Under the pieces are notes generated by a model. It did no database searches. It was not told the DNA's origin and saw only the letters and a list, made by a program, of their open reading frames with translations. A stretch of DNA of 64,000 nucleotides, from contig NZ_JAVFWO010000002.1 in assembly GCF_031085295.1 (NCBI RefSeq), positions 496,001-560,000 on the forward strand, read 5' to 3'. This document shows, piece after piece, positions 35,334 through 44,741 of the stretch (position 1 is its first letter; every line of letters begins with the position of its first letter). Position numbers and translations under genes: made by a program. The stretch comes from Microbacterium psychrotolerans. GTDB lineage: Bacteria; Actinomycetota; Actinomycetes; Actinomycetales; Microbacteriaceae.

Positions 35334-36650
35334 ATGACGACCGTCGAAGGCCTGCTCGGCGCCCCGTACCGTGCGATCCGGCCGGTGCGCGCGCGCGACG
35401 ACGGGCCCTGGCCGGGCCTTCTGGTGCGCACGGCGACCGGCGAGGCGTGCGTCATGGTCGATGCCGACGTCCTCGGCCCGGAGTGGACCGGATGGGATGC
35501 CGCGCCCGAGGGCCACGTGCTCGCCCCGCTCGACATCTGCCGACGACCCGACGGACACGACGTGGCTTTGCCGGTCTGCGTCGAGCGTCTCGAGGAGTTC
35601 GTGGGCCGACGTGGAGTGCGGATGCCGCTCAGCCTCGGGGAGGCGGTGACGCTCGGCGTGAGCGTGCTGCGGGGCTGCGCACAGATCGCCGGGGCACCCG
35701 AGACGGTGGGGGACTGGTGGCTCGACGACGCGGGTCGCCCGGTACTGGCGACCCAGTCCTCGCCCCGTCCGGCGCGTGAGGCGGCCGCGGCGGTGCTCGA
35801 GCGCGTGACCGTCGATGCGAGCGCCCAGCGGACATGGAGGACCGCTCTGCACGCGGTGACCGCTGAGCGCATGGCGGTGCGCGAACTGGAGGCGGCCGAG
35901 GAGGCGCTGTTCGCGATCGCGACGCCCGAGCCGCTCAGCACGGTGAGCCTCAGCCCGCGCAGCGCGGCGGAGAGCGGCTTGCGCCACCACGACCCCGCTC
36001 GCGCGGGCGTCGCGCTCCCGGACCACGAGCCGGCACCGCCCTCGATGTGGCACAGCCTTGTCGCGGGGGTGGACGACGACCTCGCCGACACCGTCTCGCG
36101 GGCGACGACGGCGGTGTGGCGCCGGCTGCGCCGCGCCGAACGTGGCGGAAAGCCTGCGCCTCGGCGAGCTCCCTGGCTCGTCGGCGGCGCCGTCGCCGCT
36201 GCGGTCCTCGCCGGCGGTGCACTGTGGCCGACGGCGAGCGGTGTCGCGACCGAGGACCCTGTCGACGTCGTGACGCCGACCCCGAGCGGCACGGATCCCG
36301 CGCGCGACGGCTCGCCGACCGATCAGGTCGACGCGCCGACGGATGCCGGCTCACCCGCCGATCTCGCTCAGGTCGCAGGCGCCCTGCTCGACGCCCGGCT
36401 CGCGTGCGGGAACGCGTCCGACTGCCTGGCGTCGGTTGTCGTCGATGCCGCGCCGCTGCCTGGCGGGGCGATCGACCTTCCCGCCGCCGAGCGGGCGCTC
36501 ACGCTCCTGGACGACTTCGGCGACATCGCGGTGCTCCGCGTGGACGCCGCGGACGGGGCCGCCCCGTCGCAGATGGTCGTGATCCTGCGCCGAGACGACA
36601 AATGGCTGCTGCGCGACGTCTCGGACGTCGCGCAGCAGCCTGAGCAGTGA
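35334..36650 (+). CDS. Single-pass membrane protein, pseudokinase-like N-terminus
   Basis: A 438-residue protein not assigned to a named family. The N-terminal 170 residues recall a highly degenerate protein-kinase fold. LSLGEAVTLGVSVLRGCAQI followed by GDWWLDDAGRPVLAT sits where kinases have the helix E and catalytic-loop region, but HRD, DFG and the lysine are absent. A single membrane helix, APWLVGGAVAAAVLAGGALW (about 282-301), separates it from a Thr/Asp/Pro linker and a small extracytoplasmic domain (about 345-438) with two cysteines (LACGNASDCLAS). ATG 35334 is taken as start. A hairpin terminator is built into the last 45 coding bases. Confidence 0.65.
   Translation: MTTVEGLLGAPYRAIRPVRARDDGPWPGLLVRTATGEACVMVDADVLGPEWTGWDAAPEGHVLAPLDICRRPDGHDVALPVCVERLEEFVGRRGVRMPLSLGEAVTLGVSVLRGCAQIAGAPETVGDWWLDDAGRPVLATQSSPRPAREAAAAVLERVTVDASAQRTWRTALHAVTAERMAVRELEAAEEALFAIATPEPLSTVSLSPRSAAESGLRHHDPARAGVALPDHEPAPPSMWHSLVAGVDDDLADTVSRATTAVWRRLRRAERGGKPAPRRAPWLVGGAVAAAVLAGGALWPTASGVATEDPVDVVTPTPSGTDPARDGSPTDQVDAPTDAGSPADLAQVAGALLDARLACGNASDCLASVVVDAAPLPGGAIDLPAAERALTLLDDFGDIAVLRVDAADGAAPSQMVVILRRDDKWLLRDVSDVAQQPEQ
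36606..36638. terminator. Terminator-like hairpin inside the 3' coding end
   Basis: CTGCTGCGCGACGTC (36606-36620) pairs perfectly with GACGTCGCGCAGCAG (36624-36638), loop TCG. The hairpin encodes LLRDVSDVAQQ, the last residues of the membrane protein. Only 12 bp separate that gene from the convergent sucB stop, and no other terminator is visible. Confidence 0.6.
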
Positions 36651-36662
36651 GCGGCCTGCGGG

Positions 36663-38462
36663 TCAGATCCCGAGCTGACCCTCGAACGCCGCCGCCTCGA
36701 GGCGCGACTTCACCGCGCCGAGGAAGCGCGCGGCGTCCGCACCGTCGATGACGCGGTGGTCGTACGAGAGCGCGAGGTACACGTACGAACGCACCGAGAT
36801 CGCGTCCTTGCCGTCGACCGTCACGATCCCGGGGCGCTTGACCACCACGCCGGTCCCGAGGATCGCCGTCTGCGGCAGGAAGACCACGGGCGTGTCGAAC
36901 AGGGCGCCACGCGAACCGGTGTTGGTCAGCGTGAAGGTGCCGCCGGCCAGCTCGTCCGGCTTCAGCTTGTTCTCGCGAGTGCGGGCCGCGAGATCGGCGA
37001 TCTCGTGCGCGATCTGCGCCAGGTTCTTCGACGCCGCATCGCGAAGGACCGGGGTCAGCAGTCCGCGCTCGGTGTCGACCGCGATCGACAGGTTCTCGCT
37101 CGCCGGGTAGACGATCTGGTCGCCGTCGACAGTGGAGTTGACGACGGGATACGCCTGGAGCGCCTCGGCAGCAGCCAGGGCGAAGAACGGCAGGAACGAC
37201 AGCTTGTCGCCCGTCTTCGCGAGGAAGTCGTTCTTCACCTTGTCGCGGAACGTCGCGAGCTTGGTGACGTCGACCTCGACGACGGACGTCAGCTGGGCGG
37301 TCGACTGCATCGACTCGACAGCACGCTGGGCCAGCACCTTGCGCAGACGCGACATCGGCTGCGTCGTGCCGCGCAGCGGCGACACCTCGAGCGGTGCCGG
37401 AGCAGGCGCCGCCGCCGCGGGAGCGGCCGGAGCCGACGCGGCCTCAGCCGCCTTGAGCACGTCCTCCTTGCGGATGCGGCCGCCGACGCCGGTGCCCTTC
37501 ACCGAGGCGAGGTCGACCCCCTGCTGCTGCGCGAGGCGGCGCACCAGCGGTGTGACGTAGGTGATGCCGTCGTCCTCGGAGACGAGCGAGGAGGCGGGTG
37601 CGGCGGCCGGGGCGGACGCCGCAGGAGCCGACGCGGGAGCAGCCGGCGCGGGAGCAGCCGGCGCGGCGGTCGGGGCCGGAGCGGCAGGAGCCGGCGCGGG
37701 AGCAGCCGGTGCCGGAGCCTCAGCGGGTGCCGGTGCCTCCGCGGGTGCCGGGGCAGCGGCCGCGGGCGCCGGTGCAGCGCCGGGAGCCTCGGCGGGGGCC
37801 GCCGGCGCAGATGCACCCGCTTCGCCGATGCGCGCCAGCGGAGCGCCGACGGCGACTGTCTCGTCTTCGGCGGCCAGGATCTCCTGGAGCACGCCGGCGA
37901 AGGGCGAGGGGATCTCGGTGTCGACCTTGTCGGTGGAGATCTCGAGGAGCGGCTCGTCGACGGCGACCTCGTCGCCGACCTGCTTGAGCCAGCGGGTGAC
38001 GGTGCCCTCGGTGACGCTCTCGCCGAGCTCGGGCAGGACGATCTCCTTGCCTCCGCCGGCGGGTGCTGCTGCCTGCGCGGGCGTCGCCTCAGCAGGAGCC
38101 GCCTCGGCAGCAGGAGCTTCGGCCTGCGCGGCCGGAGCCTGCGCCTCGGCAGCCGGAGCCTGTGCCTCGGCAGCCGGAGCCTCGGCAGCGGCGGCCTCGG
38201 GGGCGGGCGCTGCGGCGGCACCGGAGCCGTCGCCGATCTTCGCCAGCACGGCGCCGACCTCGACGGTCTCGTCCTCCTGGACGAGGATCTCCTCGATGAC
38301 GCCGCTGACCGGCGACGGGATCTCGGTGTCCACCTTGTCCGTGGAGATCTCGAGCAGGCCCTCGTCCGCCTGGACCGTGTCGCCGACGTTCTTGAGCCAG
38401 CGGGTGACCGTTCCCTCGGTCACGCTCTCACCGAGAGCGGGGAGGACCACGGATGTGCTCAT
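36663..38462 (-). CDS. sucB: 2-oxo acid dehydrogenase E2 (dihydrolipoyl acyltransferase)
   Basis: Core acyltransferase of 2-oxoglutarate and/or pyruvate dehydrogenase. The 599-residue protein has two lipoyl domains with lipoyl lysines Lys43 and Lys179, both in [14 protein letters not shown]. Long Ala/Pro/Glu linkers follow each. The peripheral-subunit domain is [20 protein letters not shown]. The C-terminal catalytic domain has [16 protein letters not shown]. In related actinobacteria the succinyltransferase-type E2 also serves pyruvate dehydrogenase, so it is the likely partner of AceE. ATG 38462 follows AAGGAG. It is the last gene of pepA-lpdA-sucB. Confidence 0.93.
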   Translation of the reverse strand: MSTSVVLPALGESVTEGTVTRWLKNVGDTVQADEGLLEISTDKVDTEIPSPVSGVIEEILVQEDETVEVGAVLAKIGDGSGAAAAPAPEAAAAEAPAAEAQAPAAEAQAPAAQAEAPAAEAAPAEATPAQAAAPAGGGKEIVLPELGESVTEGTVTRWLKQVGDEVAVDEPLLEISTDKVDTEIPSPFAGVLQEILAAEDETVAVGAPLARIGEAGASAPAAPAEAPGAAPAPAAAAPAPAEAPAPAEAPAPAAPAPAPAAPAPTAAPAAPAPAAPASAPAASAPAAAPASSLVSEDDGITYVTPLVRRLAQQQGVDLASVKGTGVGGRIRKEDVLKAAEAASAPAAPAAAAPAPAPLEVSPLRGTTQPMSRLRKVLAQRAVESMQSTAQLTSVVEVDVTKLATFRDKVKNDFLAKTGDKLSFLPFFALAAAEALQAYPVVNSTVDGDQIVYPASENLSIAVDTERGLLTPVLRDAASKNLAQIAHEIADLAARTRENKLKPDELAGGTFTLTNTGSRGALFDTPVVFLPQTAILGTGVVVKRPGIVTVDGKDAISVRSYVYLALSYDHRVIDGADAARFLGAVKSRLEAAAFEGQLGI

Positions 38463-38524
38463 GAGGATGTCTCCTTCTGAAGAAATATCGGATCTAGCTT
38501 AGTGATGAGGGGCGACCGCGAGGG

Positions 38525-39898
38525 TCAGAGCGCGTGCAGCGGCTTGCCCGCGAGGGCGAGGAATGCCTCGCCGAGCGCTTCGGACTGCGTCGGGTGCGCG
38601 TGGACGTACGGGGCGATGTCTTCGGGGTGGGCTTCCCAGCCGACGACGAGCTGTCCTTCGGTGATGAGCTCGCCGACGCGATCGCCGATGAGGTGTACGC
38701 CGAGCACCGGTCCGTCCTTGGCGCGCACGACCTTGACGATGCCGCTCGTCCCCAGGATCTCGCTCTTGCCGTTGCCGGCGAGGTTGTACTCGTACGCGAC
38801 GATCCCGTCCGCGCCGTGCGCGTCGGCGGCCTGCGCCTCGGTGAGGCCGACGGAGGCGACCTCGGGGTGGCTGTAGGTGACCTTGGGGATCTGCGCGTCG
38901 GGGACCACGACGGGGGACAGGCCGGCGATCTCCTCGGCCACGAAGATGCCCTGCTGGAATCCACGGTGGGCGAGCTGCAGCCCCGGGACGATGTCGCCGA
39001 CGGCCCACACGTGGTCGACGCCGGTGCGCAGACGCTCGTCGGTGATCACGAACCCGCGGTCGATGGTCACGCCGGCCTCCTCGTACCCGAGACCGGCCGA
39101 TGCCGGTCCGCGGCCGACGGCCACCAGGAGGTAGTCGGCGGTGAACGTCTTGCCGTCCTCCAGGTTCACGATCACGGCATCCGCGGTCTGCGTCGCGCTC
39201 TGGAAGCGCACACCGAGGGAGTACTGGATGCCGCGGCGGCGGAATGCACGCTCCAGGCCCTTGCTGAGCGCCACGTCCTCGTTCGGCACGAGATGGTCGA
39301 GCGCCTCGACGATCGTGACGTCGGCACCGAACGAGCGCCACACGCTCGCGAACTCGACGCCGATGACGCCGCCGCCGAGGATCACGACGCTGCGGGGGAT
39401 CTCGTCGAGCTCGAGGGCGTACTCGCTGGTGAGGATGCGGCCGCCGATCTCGAGCCCGGGAAGCGTGCGGCTGTACGACCCGGTCGCGAGCACGACGTCG
39501 GTGCCGCGATAGAGGTCGTCGCCGACGCGGACGGCCGGTCCTGCCTCGAGCCGACCCTCACCGTTCACCACGGTGATGCCGCGGGCCTTGACCAGGCCTT
39601 CGAGGCCCTTGTACTTCTTCGCGACGATGCCTTCGCGATACGCGCGCACGCCGGCGGGGTCGACACCCTCGAAGGTGGCACGGATGCCGATGGCCGAGGC
39701 ATCCCGCGCGGCGTCCGCCACTTCGGCGGCGTGAAGCAGCGCCTTCGTGGGGATGCAGCCGCGGTGCAGGCATGTGCCCCCCACCTTGTCCTTCTCGACG
39801 AGGGCGACGGTCTTGCCGAGTTCCGCGGCGCGGAGGGCGGCCGCGTAGCCGCCGCTTCCACCGCCCAGAATGACGAGATCGAAGGAATGGTCGGTCAT
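38525..39898 (-). CDS. lpdA: Dihydrolipoyl dehydrogenase
   Basis: FAD-dependent E3 that reoxidises the lipoyl groups of the E2 encoded next door. The 457-residue protein has the FAD-binding GGGSGGYAA, the redox pair Cys43/Cys48 in GGTCLHRGCIPTKAL, the NAD-binding VILGGGVIGVEFASV, and the C-terminal dimer-interface motif HAHPTQSEALGEAF. ATG 39898 overlaps the pepA stop by 4 nt, so the genes are translationally coupled. It lies 62 bp upstream of sucB. Confidence 0.96.
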   Translation of the reverse strand: MTDHSFDLVILGGGSGGYAAALRAAELGKTVALVEKDKVGGTCLHRGCIPTKALLHAAEVADAARDASAIGIRATFEGVDPAGVRAYREGIVAKKYKGLEGLVKARGITVVNGEGRLEAGPAVRVGDDLYRGTDVVLATGSYSRTLPGLEIGGRILTSEYALELDEIPRSVVILGGGVIGVEFASVWRSFGADVTIVEALDHLVPNEDVALSKGLERAFRRRGIQYSLGVRFQSATQTADAVIVNLEDGKTFTADYLLVAVGRGPASAGLGYEEAGVTIDRGFVITDERLRTGVDHVWAVGDIVPGLQLAHRGFQQGIFVAEEIAGLSPVVVPDAQIPKVTYSHPEVASVGLTEAQAADAHGADGIVAYEYNLAGNGKSEILGTSGIVKVVRAKDGPVLGVHLIGDRVGELITEGQLVVGWEAHPEDIAPYVHAHPTQSEALGEAFLALAGKPLHAL

Positions 39899-41382
39899 CG
39901 TGCCTCCTCATCGAGGTCAGCCAGGACGAAGCGGATCAAGCTGCGCACGGTCGCGGCAGTCGGTCCCTTGTCGGTGAAGCCGTACGGCGCGCCCTTGTGG
40001 GTGCCGCTGCCGGCGATGTCGAGATGAACCCACGGGATGCGGGGCGCATCTTCCTCGTCGGCCGTGCGGCCGACGAAGTGACGCAGGAACAGGCCTGCGA
40101 AGAGCGAGCCGCCCGCAGGATCGCCGATCTTGGCGTTCTGCAGGTCGGCGATCGGGGAATCGAGCTCCTCGACCATGTGACCGGGGAGGGGCAGCTGCCA
40201 CGCGGGCTCGCCGGCCTCGGCGGCGGCGGCGAGATACGCCGCCACGGCTTCGTCGTCGCCCATCACGCCGGTGTGGCGCGTGCCGAGGGCGATCAGGATC
40301 GCACCGGTGAGGGTCGCGACGTCGACGATCACATCCGGGTGCTCGCGACTGGCTGCGACGAGTCCGTCGGCGAGCACGAGGCGCCCCTCGGCGTCGGTGT
40401 TGAGCACCTCGACCGTGGTGCCGTCGAGCAGGCGCAGCACGTCCCCCGGGCGCGTCGCGCGACCCGAGGGCATGTTGTCGGCCAGGCACAGCCATGCCGT
40501 CACCTTGACGGGCGCTTCGACGGATGCCGCTGCCCTGAGCACCGCGAGCACGGTCGCAGCTCCGGCCATGTCGTACTTCATGCCGACCATCGAGGCCGCC
40601 GGCTTGAGCGACAGCCCACCGGTGTCGAACGTGATGCCCTTGCCCACGAGCGCGACGTGCCTGGTGGCGCCCTCGGGTGCGTACTCGAGACGCACGAGCC
40701 GCGGCGGACGATCCGATCCCTGGCCGACGCCGAGGATGCCACCGAAGCCCTGCTCGCGCAGCGCCTCCTCATCGAGGATCTCGACACTGACGGGCAGGCC
40801 CGACACGGACTCGGCGGCCCGCTCGGCGACATCGGCGGGGCCGAGCCACTCGGCCGGGATGTTGACGAGGTCCTTCACCAGGGCGACCGATGCCGCGGTC
40901 TCGACGACGAGCTTCAGGGCGTTGTCGTCGGGTTCTGCAGTGCCGTGGACCACGACACGCGCGGCGCGCGGCTTGGGCGCCTCGGTCTTGTACCCCTCGA
41001 ACCGGTAGCCGCCGAGGGCCGCGCCCTCCGCGACCGCGGACCACAGTGCCGGGTCGGCGTACGGCGCGGCGACGGCCACCGTCGTGAATCCGGTCAGCGC
41101 GCGGATCGCCGCGCCGACCGCGTCGCGCAGGGCGGCGGCATCCGGATCCGATCCCGTGCCGACGACGGCCAGCGGCAGTGCGGTGACCTCCGGCGCGTAC
41201 GCGCGCACCCATGATCCCGGAGCGCCGGTGAACCCCACGCCGAGGAGCGCCTCGCGAAGTCCCGGCCAGTCGGAGAGGTCGGGGGATGTCTCGGCCTCGA
41301 GCGGGGGGAGTGCGACGAGCAGGAGGTCGGCGTCGGACTCTCGGACGGGTGCGGTGCGGTACTCGAGGTCGGGAAACGACAT
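39895..41382 (-). CDS. pepA: Leucyl aminopeptidase (M17)
   Basis: Dimetal aminopeptidase of the cytosol. The 495-residue protein contains VGKGITFDTGGLSLKP with catalytic Lys and Asp, and the M17 signature NTDAEGRLVLADGL with the metal-binding Asp/Glu and Arg. ATG 41382 is preferred: TAGGAT lies 7 nt upstream and GGAG is within the spacer. An in-frame ATG at 41391 and a longer frame to 41442 exist. Its 3' end overlaps the start of lpdA by ATGA. Confidence 0.94.
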   Translation of the reverse strand: MSFPDLEYRTAPVRESDADLLLVALPPLEAETSPDLSDWPGLREALLGVGFTGAPGSWVRAYAPEVTALPLAVVGTGSDPDAAALRDAVGAAIRALTGFTTVAVAAPYADPALWSAVAEGAALGGYRFEGYKTEAPKPRAARVVVHGTAEPDDNALKLVVETAASVALVKDLVNIPAEWLGPADVAERAAESVSGLPVSVEILDEEALREQGFGGILGVGQGSDRPPRLVRLEYAPEGATRHVALVGKGITFDTGGLSLKPAASMVGMKYDMAGAATVLAVLRAAASVEAPVKVTAWLCLADNMPSGRATRPGDVLRLLDGTTVEVLNTDAEGRLVLADGLVAASREHPDVIVDVATLTGAILIALGTRHTGVMGDDEAVAAYLAAAAEAGEPAWQLPLPGHMVEELDSPIADLQNAKIGDPAGGSLFAGLFLRHFVGRTADEEDAPRIPWVHLDIAGSGTHKGAPYGFTDKGPTAATVRSLIRFVLADLDEEAR

Positions 41383-41456
41383 GGTCTCCATCCTAGGGAC
41401 GACGACTGTTCGCTCTGAGCGCGTCCGACACGACCCGACCACGTCGGGGTGGCTCG

Positions 41457-41462
41457 TAGCAT
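41457..41462 (+). promoter_or_regulatory. -10 of leaderless PAC2 gene
   Basis: TAGCAT, six bases GGGACC, then ATG 41469. It is divergent from the pepA -10 TAGGAT about 65 bp away. Confidence 0.6.
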
Positions 41463-41468
41463 GGGACC

Positions 41469-42389
41469 ATGCCTCTTCCCGGCCCGCTGTTCGAGCGTGC
41501 GGCTTCCGCGCCGCCCGTGCCGCGCGGGCTGCCGCTGGTGATCGCCCTCACCGGGTTCACCGATGCCGGCAGTGCCGTCAGCCGAGTCATCGACTACTTC
41601 CGCGACGACCTGTCGCCCTCGCCGCTCGCCGTGTTCTCCAACGACACGCTGCTGGACTACCGCGCGCGCCGGCCCATCGTGTCGTTCGAGAAGGACCACC
41701 TCACCGACTACCGTCCGCCGCGCCTGGAGCTCTCGTTCGCCCACGATGCGCTCGGTCAGCCGTTCCTGCTGCTCGCGGGCTACGAGCCCGACTTCGCATG
41801 GGACGCCTTCGCCGGTGCCGTGCTCGACTTCGCCGAGAGCTACGGCGTGTCGACGGTCACCTGGGTCCACGCGATCCCGATGCCCGTTCCGCACACACGA
41901 CCGATCGGCACCACCGTCAGCGGCACACGCTCCGAGCTCACCGAGGCGCACTCGGTGTGGCAGCCCCACACCCAGGTGCCCGCCACCGCAGGGCATCTGC
42001 TCGAGTACCGGCTCGCCGCAGCCGGGGTGCGCATCGCCGGCTTCGTCCTGCTCATCCCGCACTACCTGGGTGACACCGAGTACCCCGCCGCCGCGCTGGC
42101 AGCGCTGGACAGTCTCACCGTTGCCACGGGCCTTGTCTTCGCGGGCGACGATCTGCGCGACGAGAACCGCGAATATCTGGAGAAGGTCACCGAGCAGATC
42201 GAGGGCAGCGACGAGCTCGCCCGGATGGTGCAGGGGCTCGAAGAGCGCTACGACGCGTACATGGCGGGCTCGACGCTCGCCACCCCGATGATCCACACGG
42301 GCGATCTGCCGAGCGCCGACGAGCTCGCCGCCGAACTCGAGCGATTCCTCGCGACGCGGCCGGCGGAGGACGACAAGCGCGGCTCCTGA
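41469..42389 (+). CDS. PAC2-family protein
   Basis: A 306-residue protein of the PAC2 (proteasome assembly chaperone 2-like) family, common in actinobacteria. Recognisable parts are LVIALTGFTDAGSAVSRVI, FLLLAGYEPDFAWDAF, VSTVTWVHAIPMPVPHTRP and IAGFVLLIPHYLGDTEYP. The last 70 residues are an acidic helix pair. A link to the proteasome is uncertain, since no proteasome gene is here and Microbacteriaceae generally lack one. The start is fixed by the leaderless layout. Confidence 0.9.
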   Translation: MPLPGPLFERAASAPPVPRGLPLVIALTGFTDAGSAVSRVIDYFRDDLSPSPLAVFSNDTLLDYRARRPIVSFEKDHLTDYRPPRLELSFAHDALGQPFLLLAGYEPDFAWDAFAGAVLDFAESYGVSTVTWVHAIPMPVPHTRPIGTTVSGTRSELTEAHSVWQPHTQVPATAGHLLEYRLAAAGVRIAGFVLLIPHYLGDTEYPAAALAALDSLTVATGLVFAGDDLRDENREYLEKVTEQIEGSDELARMVQGLEERYDAYMAGSTLATPMIHTGDLPSADELAAELERFLATRPAEDDKRGS

Positions 42390-42636
42390 TCCTTCGCCCG
42401 CACCGTGCACGGAATTCCACGCCAGACCAGCGTGTTGAATCCTGTGATGGAGGTGCGCCCGTCCACGCGGGGCGATGCTGGCGGCGCACGGCAAGTATGA
42501 GATACTAGACGCTCTGACCCGTTGTCAACCGTCTTCGTCCGGCTTCCGGCTGAAGATGTGGACTTGACAAGGGTCTTACTAGTGTCCGAAACCGACCGGA
42601 GACGCGCAGGGCGTGTCGACCGGTGAAAGGCGAAAC
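42390..42636 (+). promoter_or_regulatory. Promoter region upstream of the sigma factor gene
   Basis: 247 bp without a gene. On the plus strand TAGTGT (42580-42585) with TGTGGA about 17 nt upstream is a possible sigma promoter. A TTGACA at 42564-42569 has no -10 at good spacing. On the minus strand TTGACA (42528 to 42523) and TAGTAT (42507 to 42502) lie 15 nt apart and would fire toward the PAC2 3' end. None of these is certain. Confidence 0.4.
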
Positions 42637-43983
42637 GTGACTCCAGGCACGAACACCAAGGCTCGCTCGGCCGCGAAGGACACCGAGACGGACGAGACGA
42701 CGGCTGCCGCCGTGAAGAAGGCTCCCGCAGCGAAGGGCGCCGCCAAGGCGAAGGCGGCACCCAAGACCGCGTCGAAGCGCGCGAAGAAGTCGGACGACGA
42801 CTTCGAGGACGACGTCGAGGAGCTCGACGACGACGTCGAGATCGAGGCGGACGACATCGAAGTGGACGCCGTGGACGACACCGCCGAGGCGGCGCCGGCC
42901 GCCAAGGACGCGAAGGTCACCACCGACGACGCCGCCGCGACCGACGACGAGGAAGAGGACGAGGAGAGCACGAAGCCCGCGTTCACCGAGCCTCTGCCCA
43001 CCGGCGCGATCGTCATCTCGTCGAGCGACGAGGACGACGTCCCCGTGTACTCGACCCAGATCACCGGCGCGACGGCCGACCCCGTCAAGGACTACCTGAA
43101 GCAGATCGGCAAGGTGCCGCTGCTGAACGCGGCCGAAGAGGTCGAGCTCGCGATGCGCATCGAGGCGGGACTGTTCGCCGAAGAGAAGCTGTCGCACATG
43201 TCGGCCGCCGAGAAGACCTCGCAGCTCGGACTCGACCTGCAGTGGGTCGCCCGCGACGGCCAGCGCGCGAAGAGCCACCTTCTGGGCGCCAACCTGCGTC
43301 TGGTGGTGTCGCTCGCCAAGCGCTACACGGGACGCGGCATGCAGTTCCTGGATCTCATCCAGGAGGGCAACCTCGGTCTCATCCGCGCGGTCGAGAAGTT
43401 CGACTACACCAAGGGCTTCAAGTTCTCGACGTACGCGACGTGGTGGATCCGTCAGGCCATCACGCGCGCCATGGCCGACCAGGCGCGCACCATCCGCATC
43501 CCGGTGCACATGGTCGAGGTCATCAACAAGCTCGCGCGCGTCCAGCGGCAGATGCTGCAGGACCTCGGTCGCGAGCCCACGCCCGAGGAGCTCAGCCGCG
43601 AGCTCGACATGACCCCCGAGAAGGTCATCGAGGTGCAGAAGTACGGCCGCGAGCCGATCTCGCTGCACACGCCTCTCGGCGAGGACGGCGACAGCGAGTT
43701 CGGTGACCTGATCGAGGACACCGAGGCCGTGGTTCCCGCCGACGCGGTGGGCTTCACGATGCTGCAGCGTCAGCTCGAGTCGCTCCTCGATTCGCTCTCG
43801 GAGCGCGAGGCCGGCGTGATCCGCATGCGGTTCGGCCTCGGCGACGGCCAGCCGAAGACCCTCGACCAGATCGGCGACACGTTCGGGGTCACCCGCGAGC
43901 GCATCCGCCAGATCGAGTCGAAGACCATGGCGAAGCTGCGGCACCCGTCCCGCTCCCAGTCCCTGCGGGACTACCTCGAGTGA
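42637..43983 (+). CDS. rpoD: Primary RNA polymerase sigma factor
   Basis: Housekeeping sigma-70 (SigA/HrdB type), 448 residues from GTG 42637, which has GAAAGG six bases upstream. The first 140 residues are low-complexity: an Ala/Lys-rich block followed by Asp/Glu runs, as in other actinobacterial SigA. Region 1.2 is [16 protein letters not shown]. Regions 2.3-2.4 are [20 protein letters not shown]. Region 4.2 ends [20 protein letters not shown]. The F420-ligase-like gene starts inside its stop codon. Confidence 0.96.
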   Translation: MTPGTNTKARSAAKDTETDETTAAAVKKAPAAKGAAKAKAAPKTASKRAKKSDDDFEDDVEELDDDVEIEADDIEVDAVDDTAEAAPAAKDAKVTTDDAAATDDEEEDEESTKPAFTEPLPTGAIVISSSDEDDVPVYSTQITGATADPVKDYLKQIGKVPLLNAAEEVELAMRIEAGLFAEEKLSHMSAAEKTSQLGLDLQWVARDGQRAKSHLLGANLRLVVSLAKRYTGRGMQFLDLIQEGNLGLIRAVEKFDYTKGFKFSTYATWWIRQAITRAMADQARTIRIPVHMVEVINKLARVQRQMLQDLGREPTPEELSRELDMTPEKVIEVQKYGREPISLHTPLGEDGDSEFGDLIEDTEAVVPADAVGFTMLQRQLESLLDSLSEREAGVIRMRFGLGDGQPKTLDQIGDTFGVTRERIRQIESKTMAKLRHPSRSQSLRDYLE

Positions 43984-44675
43984 GCGAGGCGAACGCCGGC
44001 AAGGCGCTCACCGTCCAGGTCGAAGGCTCGTCGTTCGCTCGCATCCCGATCCGCACGCGGGTCGTGATGCCGGGCGACGACCTCGATGAGTTCATCCGCG
44101 AGTACGCGGCAGACGTCGTGCGCGAGGGAGACCTGCTGTTCGTGACGGAGAAGATCGTCGCGATCACGCAGGGCCGCTCGTACCTCGTCGAGGACATCAA
44201 GCCCCGCAGGCTCGCGTTCTTCCTCTCGAAGTACGTCACCCGCACGCCGTACGGCATCGGTCTCGGCATGCCCGAGACCATGGAGATGGCGCTGCGCGAG
44301 TGCGGTCCGATCCGCATCCTGTTCGCGGCCGCGGTGTCGGCCGTGACCAAGCTGTTCGGGCGCAAGGGAGACTTCTACCGCATCGCGGGCGACAAGGCAC
44401 GCGCGATCGACGGCCCCACGTCGGGCACGATCCCGCCGTACAACAAGGCGGTCGTGCTGGGCCCGGAGCGTCCGCGCGAAGTCGCCCAGCACGTCAAGGC
44501 CCTGCTCGGCGGTGTGCCCGAGGTGGCGGTGGTCGACATCAACGACCTCGGCGGCAACATCCTGGGCTCCACCCTCGACAAGGCGGGGGAGAAGCGCCTC
44601 GTCGCGATCCTCAAGGACAACCCGCTCGGTCAGGGACACCAGTCCACGCCGCTCGGGATCGTGCGCGCGGTCTGA
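43980..44675 (+). CDS. F420-0:gamma-glutamyl ligase-like protein
   Basis: A 231-residue protein of the CofE-like family. [37 protein letters not shown], and the later [16 protein letters not shown] and [13 protein letters not shown] are the recognisable parts. CofE adds glutamate to coenzyme F420, but no other F420 gene is here and this shorter type is found in organisms of uncertain F420 status. An amide-ligase role is therefore only a family-based guess. GTG 43980 overlaps the rpoD stop (GTGA), so it is translationally coupled to the sigma factor. Confidence 0.8.
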   Translation: MSEANAGKALTVQVEGSSFARIPIRTRVVMPGDDLDEFIREYAADVVREGDLLFVTEKIVAITQGRSYLVEDIKPRRLAFFLSKYVTRTPYGIGLGMPETMEMALRECGPIRILFAAAVSAVTKLFGRKGDFYRIAGDKARAIDGPTSGTIPPYNKAVVLGPERPREVAQHVKALLGGVPEVAVVDINDLGGNILGSTLDKAGEKRLVAILKDNPLGQGHQSTPLGIVRAV

Positions 44676-44688
44676 CCGTAGAGAACTG

Positions 44689-44728
44689 CGAAAGGGTATG
44701 TTTCCGGCGCCGGAAACATACCCTTTCG
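44689..44728. terminator. 40-bp perfect palindrome, bidirectional terminator
   Basis: Each 20-base arm (44689-44708 and 44709-44728) is the exact reverse complement of the other, centred on GGCGCC, with AAAGGGTATG and CATACCCTTT in the arms. It sits between convergent genes. With no unpaired loop base, it would also form a cruciform. Confidence 0.8.
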
Positions 44729-44741
44729 CGATTCCGAAGCG

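Noticed and set aside
37400..38220. Short repeated GC-rich units that look like a repeat array
   Set aside because: They encode the Ala/Pro/Glu linkers of the two-lipoyl-domain E2 protein. There are no spacers, so this is not CRISPR.
42502..42528. A strong minus-strand promoter (TTGACA-N15-TAGTAT) firing into the PAC2 3' end
   Set aside because: The spacer is two bases short and there is no gene for it to drive; it is kept only as a note in the regulatory entry.
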